Shown here one piece after another: positions 1 to 8,105 of a DNA stretch of 64,000 nucleotides. The DNA is taken from positions 186,001 to 250,000 of the forward strand of contig NZ_JAUOPH010000004.1 in assembly GCF_030546935.1 (NCBI RefSeq), given 5' to 3'. The notes beneath the pieces are model-generated. The model saw only the letters and a program-made list of their open reading frames with translations. It did no database searches and was not told the DNA's origin. Each line of letters starts with the position of its first letter. Positions within the stretch are counted from its first letter, which is position 1. This stretch comes from Marinobacter sp. 2_MG-2023. GTDB taxonomy: Bacteria; Pseudomonadota; Gammaproteobacteria; Pseudomonadales; Oleiphilaceae. The translations under genes were made by a program, and so were the position numbers.

Positions 1-396
1 ACGCTGAACCGTGGCCTCCGTGAACGCAGCATCGCACGCGTATGCATGGATACCCGGGCTCTGTTTTCGGCTACGCCGGATAGTGAAATCACCATTGAAG
101 CCCAACGCAAGAAGCCTCGAGTGCCTGTGCATTTGCTTCCAGGCGACGCAGCTCCGGTAATCCGCTACATCGGCCACCCGGATCTGGAGTCCAACCGGCG
201 GTATCTCGCGCCCTGGGTCGAGAGAGTTGCCAACTGGATCGAAGAAGAACGTCGACCGTATTTTTTCCTGCACATGCCGGATATTGGCGATGCTCTCTCC
301 CTGACAGAAATCTGGACGGAGCTTCTGAGCAAGCGAGTAGATGGGCTGGAGCCCATGCATTTCAAAGAAGAACAGCCCCAAATGGGGCTGTTTTGA
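1..396 (+). CDS. DUF72 family protein, 5'-truncated by window edge
   Basis: The reading frame is open from the first base, so the true start lies outside the window. The first internal ATG (46) falls inside a conserved stretch and is not a credible start. The visible 131 residues match the C-terminal part of the DUF72 (YecE-like) family, a TIM-barrel-like fold of unknown biochemical role. Seen: an RV-M-DTR segment, a central RYIGHPD block, and a tail where a Trp/Ile-rich helix is followed by YFFLHMPD, the usual DUF72 ending. The last codons run through a terminator hairpin. Function unknown; family assignment is by pattern recognition and fairly secure. Confidence 0.75.
   Translation, partial: TLNRGLRERSIARVCMDTRALFSATPDSEITIEAQRKKPRVPVHLLPGDAAPVIRYIGHPDLESNRRYLAPWVERVANWIEEERRPYFFLHMPDIGDALSLTEIWTELLSKRVDGLEPMHFKEEQPQMGLF
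371..394 (+). terminator. Rho-independent terminator overlapping the DUF72 stop codon
   Basis: AACAGCCCC (371-379), loop AAAT, GGGGCTGTT (384-392), then further T residues. The 9-bp stem is perfect. The coding region ends at 396, so the hairpin is encoded within the last codons of the DUF72 gene. Confidence 0.75.
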
Positions 397-432
397 AGAA
401 ATCTTCCGGGCCCACACCCACAGGCCTGCCAG

Positions 433-1227
433 CTACGTCCTGGCTTTCGCAAGCCGGAATAACGCCTCCGGCGCCACCCGCTTGACCCACAATGCAGCCA
501 TTTCCTTGCCTTTGCCCACCGGGATCTCGCGCTTTTTCGCATCCAGAGCTTTAACGACCACTTCGGCGCACTCGTTCACCTCCATACCTCCGGAGATATC
601 GTCATCGTCCTCACCAAAGGCTTTGCCGTCACCAGCAAGCGCATTTCGCGCGATATCCGTTCGAATAAAACCTGGCACGATCGTAGAGACATGAATGCCC
701 TGCCCTTCTACCTCGGCACGCAGCGCATCGAAAAAACCCATAACCGCGTGTTTGGCTGCGCAATAGCCGGTACGCAAAGGCGCACCCACTTTACCCGCCA
801 CGCTGGCCGTCACGGCAATATGACCAGCGCCACGCTCCAGCATATGTGGCAAAACTTCTTTCGTGAGCGCAATCTGGCCCATCACATCCACTTCCATCAG
901 CTGGCGATAGACAGACATATCTGTATCCACACACAAAGAGCGCTGGGACACGCCAGCATTGTTGATTAACAGGTCAATATGACCAAACCTGCCGCGCACG
1001 GTTTGCACTGCATCAGGCAATGCCGCCCAGTCGGTAACATCGAGAGGCAAAACCAGAACCTGGTCTTCGTTAAGGCCATTTTCCGTGCAACGTTCAGCGA
1101 CGCGTTTCAGCTCGCTTTCCCGCCGGGCGGAAAGTACCAGACGGACGCCATCCCGTGCATATCGAACAGCTAGCGCCTCGCCGATGCCAGAAGATGCCCC
1201 GGTTATCCAGATGGTTCGGTCAGACAT
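433..1227 (-). CDS. Short-chain dehydrogenase/reductase (SDR) family oxidoreductase
   Basis: A 264-residue classical SDR. The N-terminal cofactor loop is TGASSGIG (about residues 10-17), with the NNAG motif near residue 90. The catalytic set is Ser in the TASVAG segment and YCAAK (Tyr/Lys) near residue 155. Arg residues after the first beta-strand (SARRESE) suggest NADP(H) preference. The substrate cannot be read from the sequence; the closest group looks like the DHRS7-type or general SDRs acting on lipophilic alcohols and ketones. The ATG at 1227 is preceded by GGAG with 8-nt spacing, so the start is secure. It lies downstream of the secreted PHB depolymerase on the same strand but 168 bp away, so it is probably transcribed separately. 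Confidence 0.85.
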   Translation of the reverse strand: MSDRTIWITGASSGIGEALAVRYARDGVRLVLSARRESELKRVAERCTENGLNEDQVLVLPLDVTDWAALPDAVQTVRGRFGHIDLLINNAGVSQRSLCVDTDMSVYRQLMEVDVMGQIALTKEVLPHMLERGAGHIAVTASVAGKVGAPLRTGYCAAKHAVMGFFDALRAEVEGQGIHVSTIVPGFIRTDIARNALAGDGKAFGEDDDDISGGMEVNECAEVVVKALDAKKREIPVGKGKEMAALWVKRVAPEALFRLAKART

Positions 1228-1359
1228 TACCGTTTCTCCAAAAAAGTCGCCAAAAAGGTTTGTGAACTCAAACCTCTACTGACCCCAAGTCTATCGAAAA
1301 GCGCCGCCAATACGAACATGGGTGCGTCACTTCGGAAAGTCTGAAACCTCTCCCGGGGC

Positions 1360-1384
1360 GGGGGCAGCAATCGAGCCTGCCCCC
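1360..1384 (-). terminator. GC-rich hairpin downstream of the depolymerase gene
   Basis: GGGGGCAG (1360-1367) and CTGCCCCC (1377-1384) form an 8-bp stem just past the depolymerase stop codon. There is no T tract on the minus strand, so termination is only a possibility; it may instead protect the 3' end. Confidence 0.4.
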
Positions 1385-1395
1385 ATCCTCAACCT

Positions 1396-3141
1396 CTATT
1401 GGCATTGTCCTTTCTCAAAAACTCCCGCCGGATTTTCCCTGACCCAGGCATTCCCACCTGGAAAAGCTCCAAGGTAATCGTCCCCTCCGGTGCTGTAATA
1501 GCCACCAGCATAATAGGCGCGCCCTGCCATATTGTGGTTCAGGTTACTGGCATTCCAGTCCTGGCAGACAAACGGTTCGCCACCACTGTTACCACCACCG
1601 TTACCACCGCCATTGCTGCCACAGGCGGCAGGCTCGCTGGCGAACCATTGGCCCGGGTTACCTTCATGAAGAAGTACATCGCTCCAGCTGTCAAAAGAGC
1701 CACCAATATCTACATCGTCACCGTTCGTGTAGGCACGGAGGTTATAGCTACCGCCAGCGTATGCCCGGCCCGCAGATATGTGGGCGCTGGGTGAGGCTGT
1801 CACCTGCTCACAGGTTTCGGTGGGCGCATTCGGATCCATAACCACAACCTGGCGCTCTGCCGTAGTCACATTGGCATCACTGTCCGTTGCCGTGTACATG
1901 CAAGAATATGTACCGACAGTGGATGCATCTACTGAACTGCAATCCGCCGTGACCGCTACGGATCCGTCTTCCGCATCTTCGGCAGTCGCACCCGGGTCGA
2001 CAAATGAGGTATTTAAAGCAATTGTCGCAGGGTTATCACCAATCAGCGTGATCACCGGGAACCCTTCCGGTGCGGTACCGTTGCGGCTGTGCCCATTGAA
2101 AAAGTTCCAGATAATATCCGGATAGCTTGGCCCCGTTCGAACAGCCCATTTGCCATTGTTGCCCTGCTCGCCTCCAACCCAATAATGACCATGATTGGTA
2201 TCCTGGGAGTTAGGTGTGGTCAATGGCCCGTCAAGGTAAACGGTTTCAACCAGCGATCTGGCGCCACTGGTCCCATCCTGGGTATACCGGGTACGCATGC
2301 AACCATAGTTGTTCTGGTAGTAAGGAGAGCAGGCACCAGACTCTGCCTGGGCTTCCGCGGGGGTGTCGAAAGAAGCCTCGCCAAATGCTTTCAGGTGGGC
2401 GTCGCGGATGAGATCGGCTGACGCTTTTATAACGGTGCAGTCATTCTCGTTTTGCAAAACCATCAGCGGTATCGGATAAGCATCATCCATCTCGGCGGCC
2501 ATATCGGAAACTACCCGGGACAAGCTGTGAAAAGTCGCATTTCCAGGGCACTGGCCGGTCAAGGATACCGACGATGCATCCTCACCATAGGGAATACCGG
2601 CCGCCGGCGCAGCCGCTGCCCAGTATTCGTTATGCGCCACGGCTGCAACGACCGTCATCGCGCCGCCTGACGACAGACCTGTGATATAGCGGCGCTGAGA
2701 ATCAACAGCGTAGTTGCTCTCAACCGCGAGCGCGATCTGGTGCAGGTCTTCCACTTCTCCTGCCCCCTGATGGCGATGATGTTCAAACCAGAAACCCCAG
2801 CAGTTCTCGTTTCGCAAACCGTCATAACTGGTTATGTAGGGCGCAACGAGAATAAAGCCATACTGGTCGGCCGCTGCCTTCAGACCCCAGTCATTCAAGA
2901 CATCATTGTTGGTCTGTTTACACCCGTGCAAGGCCATCACCATGGGCGCTGGTGACTGGATATTATCCGGAATGTAGACCTTGTAGTCCCTGGCACGGGA
3001 CTGGTTGTAGCCTTGTTGCGGCAAGGTGTAGGAATCGGTCTGGCCTGCACTGGCAGACAGCGAGGGCAGCATTAAGGTCAGAGACAGAGTCAGTGCAGAA
3101 ATAGCAATACGACTCATCCCGTTGAACATGATGTTCGACAT
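1396..3141 (-). CDS. Secreted PHB depolymerase family esterase with Ig-like and duplicated C-terminal modules
   Basis: This gene encodes 581 residues. A signal peptide covers residues 1-32 (cleavage after Ala-Ser-Ala). The PhaZ-type alpha/beta-hydrolase domain spans about 40-350, with oxyanion-region LHGCKQ near 71-76, lipase box G-L-S-S-G (Ser157), Asp near 234 in NENDCT, and His at 317 or 319 in NHGHYW. A bacterial Ig-like (DUF5011-type) domain follows at about 362-450. Two related Cys- and aromatic-rich modules of about 60 residues, each with a GRAY/AGG core and separated by a Gly/Asn linker, end the protein; I infer polymer binding. The role would be hydrolysis of extracellular short-chain polyhydroxyalkanoate. 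The frame stays open upstream to 3474, but that extension is antisense to DUF3096. The ATG at 3141 has AAGGAG six bases upstream and begins the signal peptide. Confidence 0.88.
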   Translation of the reverse strand: MSNIMFNGMSRIAISALTLSLTLMLPSLSASAGQTDSYTLPQQGYNQSRARDYKVYIPDNIQSPAPMVMALHGCKQTNNDVLNDWGLKAAADQYGFILVAPYITSYDGLRNENCWGFWFEHHRHQGAGEVEDLHQIALAVESNYAVDSQRRYITGLSSGGAMTVVAAVAHNEYWAAAAPAAGIPYGEDASSVSLTGQCPGNATFHSLSRVVSDMAAEMDDAYPIPLMVLQNENDCTVIKASADLIRDAHLKAFGEASFDTPAEAQAESGACSPYYQNNYGCMRTRYTQDGTSGARSLVETVYLDGPLTTPNSQDTNHGHYWVGGEQGNNGKWAVRTGPSYPDIIWNFFNGHSRNGTAPEGFPVITLIGDNPATIALNTSFVDPGATAEDAEDGSVAVTADCSSVDASTVGTYSCMYTATDSDANVTTAERQVVVMDPNAPTETCEQVTASPSAHISAGRAYAGGSYNLRAYTNGDDVDIGGSFDSWSDVLLHEGNPGQWFASEPAACGSNGGGNGGGNSGGEPFVCQDWNASNLNHNMAGRAYYAGGYYSTGGDDYLGAFPGGNAWVRENPAGVFEKGQCQ

Positions 3142-3327
3142 GAAGTGCTCCTTATTGGATTTGTTTTTAGCACCAGAACAGAAAGAAAGAATCATGCCAC
3201 ATGGATAACACTTTAATTTAAAAGCACTAACCTTTTTGAGTAAGATAAAAAGTGGCCGGACAGCCAGACAGGGTGTCCGAAAACCAAGACACCAACCTTT
3301 CAAAGTTTCCCACTCAAAAGGACAGCT

Positions 3328-3471
3328 ATGACACTCCACCTCGAACTTGCTCCGCTCATTAGTCTGGGCGCTGGGATTGGCATTCTGGTGTTTCCGCGCC
3401 TGCTTAACTACATTGTAGCTGGCTATCTGATCGCTCTTGGCGTGCTTGGATTGCTGGGGCATTCGCTGTGA
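3328..3471 (+). CDS. DUF3096 family small membrane protein
   Basis: A 47-residue protein, MTLHLELAPL at its start and LLGHSL at its end. Two hydrophobic stretches flank the hallmark FPRLLNYIVAGYL segment, which matches the DUF3096 family of very small, probably two-helix membrane proteins of unknown function. The ATG at 3328 is preceded by AAAGGACAGCT, an acceptable ribosome-binding site. The gene is divergent from the secreted depolymerase (187 bp between start codons) and is followed, 31 bp later, by the GacA-type box of the Rsm-like RNA. It is easily missed because a long spurious antisense frame covers it. The family call rests on the conserved PRLLNYIV core; function unknown. Confidence 0.8.
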   Translation: MTLHLELAPLISLGAGIGILVFPRLLNYIVAGYLIALGVLGLLGHSL

Positions 3472-3501
3472 CATACCGATAAGCGCCGATCCTACGTTAC
3501 C

Positions 3502-3568
3502 TGTAGGAGATCTCTCACAGGCCAGCGAGCTGATCTCCGGTATCCCGCAAATACACTCCCTATAGAAT
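3502..3568 (+). promoter_or_regulatory. GacA-type upstream activating sequence and -10 of the Rsm-like RNA
   Basis: TGTAGGAGATCTCTCACA (3502-3519) matches the GacA box TGTAAG-N6-CTTACA with one change per arm and keeps the dyad. TATAGA (3561-3566) is a good -10. The implied start near 3573 puts the box centre about 60 bp upstream, the usual arrangement of rsmY/rsmZ promoters, and the RNA hairpins begin right there. Confidence 0.75.
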
Positions 3569-3573
3569 AGCTA

Positions 3574-3761
3574 ACGTCAAGGATGACAAGCCGGCAAGGA
3601 ACGTTGGCTCAGGGAAGACGCGCTCAGGATGAGCGACAGCCTGAAGGAACAGGCGGGGGTCAGCCACGGAATCGGGGATCACAAGGACTGTGGCCCTTAT
3701 CCGTGCACCATATGTCACCCATCATGGTTTACGATGGAGATGTGACTCTCCTTCGTTTTTT
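3574..3761 (+). ncRNA. RsmY/RsmZ/CsrB-like CsrA-sequestering small RNA
   Basis: Five GGA motifs sit in hairpin loops: GTCA-AGGA-TGAC (3576-3587); GCCGGC-AAGGAAC-GTTGGC (3590-3608, with G-U pairs); CGCTC-AGGAT-GAGCG (3621-3635); GCCTG-AAGGAA-CAGGC (3639-3654); CACA-AGGAC-TGTG (3680-3692). Further GGGA/GGA motifs lie between them (around 3612, 3668 and 3676). A terminator-like hairpin GGAGA-TGTGAC-TCTCC (3736-3751) is followed by TTCGTTTTTT. Such RNAs bind and titrate CsrA/RsmA family translational repressors under GacS/GacA control. The GacA-type box upstream and the absence of a credible reading frame support the call. The 3' end is inferred; a shorter RNA ending near 3700 is possible. Confidence 0.82.
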
Positions 3762-3858
3762 CGCTGAATCCGCCGGAACCTGAGACCCTCGTCTCTGCTG
3801 CCTTGCGCCTCTGACCCATAACCACAAAGACGCAACTTGGACTCAGGGAAAGATTTAC

Positions 3859-4128
3859 ATGAAGCACACATCCTTTTTTGCAACTCTGGTATTGTTATTC
3901 AGCCTGGTAACCGGATTCGCGCATGCACAGCCACAGGTTATCAATATCAATCTCGCCGATGCAGCAACCCTTTCAAGCCTTGACGGAATCGGGAACAGCA
4001 AAGCAGAGGCCATAATTGCCTATCGCGAAGCAAACGGTCCCTTCGAGACAACACTGGACCTGTCCAACGTAAAGGGCATCGGAGCGCGCACCGTTGAAAA
4101 AAACGCCGAGCGTTTGTCTGTAAAATGA
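3859..4128 (+). CDS. ComEA family helix-hairpin-helix DNA-binding protein
   Basis: An 89-residue protein with a signal peptide (residues 1-23, AHA cleavage). A single helix-hairpin-helix region of the ComEA type follows, with the hallmark INLADAATLSSLDGIGNSKA segment and a second hairpin KGIGARTV. ComEA-type proteins bind double-stranded DNA in the periplasm and help draw it in during natural transformation. Short stand-alone forms like this one are common in gammaproteobacteria. No other competence genes lie in the window, so a role in DNA uptake is inferred from the family only. AGGGAAAG precedes the ATG. A strong terminator follows at 4161. Confidence 0.88.
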   Translation: MKHTSFFATLVLLFSLVTGFAHAQPQVININLADAATLSSLDGIGNSKAEAIIAYREANGPFETTLDLSNVKGIGARTVEKNAERLSVK

Positions 4129-4160
4129 GTGCAGAGGGGTAATATTTCCCCGGGCATTTA

Positions 4161-4191
4161 AAATGAGGGCAGCTCCAAGCTGCCCTCATTT
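4161..4191 (+). terminator. Rho-independent terminator after the ComEA-like gene
   Basis: AAATGAGGGCAGCT (4161-4174), loop CCA, AGCTGCCCTCATTT (4178-4191). The 14-bp stem is perfect, with terminal A/T pairs that supply the T tract on both strands. Confidence 0.8.
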
Positions 4192-4289
4192 CCCATCCGC
4201 ATAATGCACCACGAAAGTATTCTGGCAACTCCCACGCAGCCGCCCTATGATTACCGGACAACAAATCTAACCGGTTCGAGTGGCATGCT

Positions 4290-5069
4290 ATGGCTGATCC
4301 CATCAAGGTTTACCCGCCAAAACCCTCCCATGTTTATTTTTACGCAACCTGTCTGATAGACATGTTCTACCCCGATGCGGGCATGGCTGGCATACAGCTA
4401 CTTGAGCGTGAAGGCGTTAAAGTCATTTTTCCCGAAGATCAGACATGCTGTGGCCAGCCGGCTTATACGTCCGGTTACCATGATGAGGCCCGGGCAGTAG
4501 CAAAGGCCCAACTTGATCTGTTTCCGGAAGACTGGCCTATCGTTGTGCCCTCTGGTTCCTGTGGTGGAATGATGCGTAAACACTACCCGAGCCTGTTCAA
4601 GCATACCGACCAGGAAGATAAAGCTTCCGGGATTGCCGCCAGAACCTGGGAGCTGACGGATTTTCTTCTGAACGTGTGCCACATACATCTGAAAGATCTG
4701 GGTGAGCCGACCACCGTTGCCATGCACACATCCTGCTCAGCCCGTCGTGAAATGGGTGTTGCTGAGGTCGGACCGCGGCTGCTAGGTCAGCTGCAAAACG
4801 TAAACCTGGTGGAACAGGTGCGCGCCGAGGAATGCTGCGGATTTGGCGGGACTTTTGCTGTACGCCATCCGGAAATTTCCGGGGCCATGGTGAGCGAGAA
4901 AGTGGATGCCCTTACCGATACCGGCGCAGGAGCATTTGTGACAACGGATTGCGGCTGCCTGATGAACATTTCTGGTTGCGCGGAGAAGAACCGAAAGCCC
5001 CTTGAAGGCCAGCATATCCTGAGTTTTCTCTGGGACCGCACGCATTCCGGTAGTGGGAGAGAGTCATGA
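4290..5069 (+). CDS. lutA: Lactate utilisation protein LutA ((Fe-S)-binding oxidoreductase)
   Basis: This is the 259-residue first subunit of the LutABC (YkgEFG) complex, which oxidises L-lactate to pyruvate at the cytoplasmic membrane. It carries two copies of the cysteine-rich CCG-type domain: DQTCCGQPAYTSGY and SGSCGGMM in the first half, HTSCSARR, EECCGFGG and DCGCLMN in the second. These cysteines bind non-cubane or cubane Fe-S clusters in relatives. It is followed by lutB with an ATGA overlap. A plausible promoter is TATGAT (4246-4251) with a weak CTGGCA 18 bp upstream, and an AACCGGTT palindrome at 4269-4276 just before the gene is a possible operator. The Shine-Dalgarno is weak (GAGTGG). 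No lactate permease or lut regulator is nearby. Confidence 0.9.
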   Translation: MADPIKVYPPKPSHVYFYATCLIDMFYPDAGMAGIQLLEREGVKVIFPEDQTCCGQPAYTSGYHDEARAVAKAQLDLFPEDWPIVVPSGSCGGMMRKHYPSLFKHTDQEDKASGIAARTWELTDFLLNVCHIHLKDLGEPTTVAMHTSCSARREMGVAEVGPRLLGQLQNVNLVEQVRAEECCGFGGTFAVRHPEISGAMVSEKVDALTDTGAGAFVTTDCGCLMNISGCAEKNRKPLEGQHILSFLWDRTHSGSGRES

Positions 5070-6502
5070 ATCAGGCAACCCAGGACCCGCACCACATCGA
5101 TGTAAAAGAATTTCATCCCAGAGCACGGGCGGCCATTTCAGACCCCAAGATACGCCAGAACTTTCGCAAAGCTATGGACGGGCTGATTACCAAGCGCAAA
5201 GACGCCTTTGAAGGCATGGACCTTGAGGCCCTCAGAGAACTTGGCGCCAACATCCGCCTGCGGGCGCTGGCAAACCTGCCAGATTTGCTGGAACAGCTCG
5301 AAAAAAAGCTCAGTGAGAATGGCATCAAAGTGCACTGGGCGACGGATGGCGATGAAGCCTGCCGAATTGTGCGGAACATCTGTGTAGCCCGGAACGCCAA
5401 AACGGTGATCAAAGGCAAATCCATGGTGTCTGAGGAAATGGAGCTGAACCATTACCTCGAGGAACGTGGCATTACTGCACTGGAATCGGATCTGGGCGAG
5501 TACATAGTTCAGCTTGCCGGCGAAACACCCTCCCACATCATCATGCCCGCGATTCACAAGAATACCGGTGAGATTTCCGAGCTAATGCACCAGACGACCG
5601 GCACCGATCTTTCCAACGATGTTGAATACCTGACTGCAAGCGCCCGCCAGCAATTGCGCGAAAAGTTCATGAATGCAGATGTAGGCGTCTCCGGGGTGAA
5701 CTTTGCAGTTGCCGAGACCGGAACGCTTTGCCTCGTCGAGAATGAAGGCAACGGCCGAATGACCACCACGGTGCCGCCCTGCCATATTGCCGTTACCGGC
5801 ATAGAAAAGGTCGTGGGTAACCTGGAAGATGTGGCTCCACTTCTCGCGCTTCTGACACGCTCAGCCACCGGACAGCACATTACCACCTACTTCAACATGA
5901 TCTCGGGCCCGCGCAAGCTTGAGGAACTGGACGGCCCCGAGGAAGTCCATCTGGTACTGGTTGATAATGGCCGCTCGTCCATCTACCAGGACGACGAGTT
6001 ACTGGACACCCTGCGCTGCATTCGCTGCGGCGCCTGCATGAACCACTGCCCGGTTTATACCCGCGTGGGTGGTCACACCTACGGCACCACCTACCCTGGA
6101 CCAATCGGCAAGATTCTGATGCCCCACCTTATCGGTCTCGACGAAGGTCGGCACCTGCCCACGGCTTCAAGCCTCTGCGGTGCCTGTGGTGAAGTGTGCC
6201 CGGTAAAAATTCCGATACCCGACCTTTTGGTGCGCCTACGTCAAGAGTCCGTAGACGGCGATAAACTCAATCCCGCCAAAGTTCGCGGTCACGGGGCGAA
6301 ACGCGGCTCGGTAGAAGCACTGGTCTGGAAAGGCTGGAGCTGGATGCACGCCCGCCCCGGCGTTTACAGGTTTGGTACAGCGCTGGCTGCACGCCTACGC
6401 AAACTGCAACCCGGGCAACTGGGGGGCTGGACAGAGTACCGGACGGCACCGAAACTGGCTGCCAAAACACTCCATGAACGTATGAAGGAGCGTGGCCAAT
6501 GA
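5066..6502 (+). CDS. lutB: Lactate utilisation iron-sulfur protein LutB
   Basis: A 478-residue protein with an N-terminal LUD domain (about 60-300), then a ferredoxin-like segment with two 4Fe-4S motifs: CIRCGACMNHCPVYTR near 315-330 and CGACGEVCPVKIP near 370-382. A C-terminal helical region follows. This matches LutB/YkgF, the electron-transferring core of the lactate oxidation complex. Its ATG overlaps the lutA stop codon and its TGA overlaps the lutC ATG, so the three proteins are translationally coupled. Length and motif order are those of the family; no defect seen. Confidence 0.92.
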   Translation: MNQATQDPHHIDVKEFHPRARAAISDPKIRQNFRKAMDGLITKRKDAFEGMDLEALRELGANIRLRALANLPDLLEQLEKKLSENGIKVHWATDGDEACRIVRNICVARNAKTVIKGKSMVSEEMELNHYLEERGITALESDLGEYIVQLAGETPSHIIMPAIHKNTGEISELMHQTTGTDLSNDVEYLTASARQQLREKFMNADVGVSGVNFAVAETGTLCLVENEGNGRMTTTVPPCHIAVTGIEKVVGNLEDVAPLLALLTRSATGQHITTYFNMISGPRKLEELDGPEEVHLVLVDNGRSSIYQDDELLDTLRCIRCGACMNHCPVYTRVGGHTYGTTYPGPIGKILMPHLIGLDEGRHLPTASSLCGACGEVCPVKIPIPDLLVRLRQESVDGDKLNPAKVRGHGAKRGSVEALVWKGWSWMHARPGVYRFGTALAARLRKLQPGQLGGWTEYRTAPKLAAKTLHERMKERGQ

Positions 6503-7152
6503 GTTCCCGAGATGCAATTTTACAACGCTTGCGTAACCGCAGCGGCGGCGAGCTGGCCATACCCGACTGCGACTTTTCAGTACTACAGCGACCGTCTTCC
6601 TCTGTGGCTGAACGCGTTGATCAGTTTCAGAAAACCATAGAGTCCGTGCATGGGGAAGTGCATCGATGCACATCAGAAAACTGGATTACACAGCTTGCAG
6701 ACCTGCTCTCATCCCGCGGAGCCCGTAATCTGCTGGTTCCCGCAGCACACCAAATCGGCCGCACGTTACGCGATGCCGATAGCAATGAACTACCAGAACT
6801 GCTGATCTACGACGAGCCGATCCACAGCTGGCAGGCCCAGCTGTTCAACGAAGTCGACGCCAGTATCACCTCCACCCGAGGTGGTATTGCCGAGACAGGA
6901 TCGCTGATTATGTGGCCAACACCGGACGAGCCTCGCCTGATGAGTCTGGTACCCCCCATCCATATTGCTGTACTGGAAGCATCGGAACTCTATTCAACAT
7001 TCCATGAGGCGATGCAGGACCAGAACTGGGCTGCTGGCATGCCGACAAATGCTTTGTTAGTCTCCGGCCCTTCCAAAACCGCCGACATCGAACAGACTCT
7101 GGCTTACGGTGTTCACGGCCCCAAAGAACTGATCGTACTGGTTATAGAATGA
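6499..7152 (+). CDS. lutC: Lactate utilisation protein LutC
   Basis: A 217-residue LUD-domain protein, third subunit of the LutABC complex. It shows the typical ISTTRGGIAETGS-like segment (here TSTRGGIAETGSLIMWP, about residues 130-146), the PPIHIAVLEAS block, and the C-terminal SGPSKTADIEQTLAYGVHGP motif shared with lutB-type LUD domains. It is needed with LutA and LutB for growth on lactate in Bacillus and other bacteria (established for the family). ATGA overlaps join it to lutB upstream and to the DMT transporter downstream, so the four genes form one unit. Confidence 0.92.
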   Translation: MSSRDAILQRLRNRSGGELAIPDCDFSVLQRPSSSVAERVDQFQKTIESVHGEVHRCTSENWITQLADLLSSRGARNLLVPAAHQIGRTLRDADSNELPELLIYDEPIHSWQAQLFNEVDASITSTRGGIAETGSLIMWPTPDEPRLMSLVPPIHIAVLEASELYSTFHEAMQDQNWAAGMPTNALLVSGPSKTADIEQTLAYGVHGPKELIVLVIE

Positions 7153-8105
7153 TTCGAGGCGCTCTGCTTATCGCCCTGGCGGCCCTGCTCTGGGCGACTA
7201 CAGGGATTGTTGCAAAATTCCTGTTTACCGGCACAGAGCTACAAGCTACTACCCTGGCCTTTCTCCGGCTGGCCGTTGCACTGCCATTTTTCTGGTTACT
7301 CATGCGCAGGGAGCAATACCAACTTCGAAACGCGGATGCCAAAGCACCTGGTAGCTCCCTGCGACAATTAAATTTGAAATCCCTGGCCCCCCTTGCAGCG
7401 CTCGGGCTTTTTCAGGCTATTTATCAGGGCAGCTATTTGCTTGCAGTGGACCTGACCGGAGCCGGCATAGCCACGCTGATTGCCCTGTGCCTCCCGCCGG
7501 TGCTAGTGGCGATACTCGCTGCGCCGTTGCTTGGAGAAAAGCCAGGGCTGCTAACCATAATGGCTCTGATTACCGCGGTTATCGGCACCGCCATGCTGGT
7601 ACTCAGCGATATGGATACCAGCGGCACCTTGCGACTTGCGGGTATACTCATGGCATTACTGGCAGCATTCGTGTACACAGGTTTTACCCTGACAAGTCGC
7701 TACAGCTCAACCGGCACACCGGTCTTTACTACGGCCTTCATCTGTTTTTTTACCGCCGCACTCATACTGCTGCCCATAGTCGGACTCAGCGGAGGCTTTG
7801 CGGGACTTGAAGAACTGGCGCTCAGGCACTGGCTGATGGTGGCTTTTATCGGCATAGTCCCCACCTGCATCGGTTACGTATGCTTCTTCGCGGGCATGCA
7901 AACAACCCCGGCAACGCTTTCCAGCATTATTGTCACACTGGAGCCGTTGTTCGTCGCTCTACTCGCCTGGATTTTTCTGGAGGAGATTCTGGGGCCGATT
8001 GGAATCACCGGCGCTCTGATACTCACTGCAGCGGTGATTGTGGCTTCGCGTTATGGCGGGAAATCCGCTGCCGCTCCGAAGAGCGACACGGAAACATCCG
8101 TCTGA
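7149..8105 (+). CDS. EamA/DMT family transporter coupled to lutABC
   Basis: A 318-residue integral membrane protein with about ten hydrophobic helices arranged as two EamA repeats (roughly 1-140 and 160-300). The C-terminal repeat contains the usual ATLSSIIVTLEPLFVALLAWIF-type motif, in which a conserved Glu-Pro sits in the ninth helix. DMT proteins mostly export amino acids, sugars or small metabolites; substrate cannot be predicted here. The ATG overlaps the lutC TGA, so it is cotranslated with the lactate oxidation genes. A role in moving lactate, pyruvate or a related acid is plausible but is inference only. Its stop codon abuts the gloA stop codon with no gap. Confidence 0.85.
   Translation: MIRGALLIALAALLWATTGIVAKFLFTGTELQATTLAFLRLAVALPFFWLLMRREQYQLRNADAKAPGSSLRQLNLKSLAPLAALGLFQAIYQGSYLLAVDLTGAGIATLIALCLPPVLVAILAAPLLGEKPGLLTIMALITAVIGTAMLVLSDMDTSGTLRLAGILMALLAAFVYTGFTLTSRYSSTGTPVFTTAFICFFTAALILLPIVGLSGGFAGLEELALRHWLMVAFIGIVPTCIGYVCFFAGMQTTPATLSSIIVTLEPLFVALLAWIFLEEILGPIGITGALILTAAVIVASRYGGKSAAAPKSDTETSV

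Noticed and set aside
3142..3474. N-terminal 111-codon extension of the secreted PHB depolymerase
   Set aside because: It lies antisense to the DUF3096 gene, has no SD at its first codon and would precede the signal peptide; the ATG at 3141 has AAGGAG.
3583..3783. 66-codon plus-strand frame
   Set aside because: It runs through the five hairpins of the Rsm-like RNA; composition is set by the GGA motifs and no family or SD is seen.
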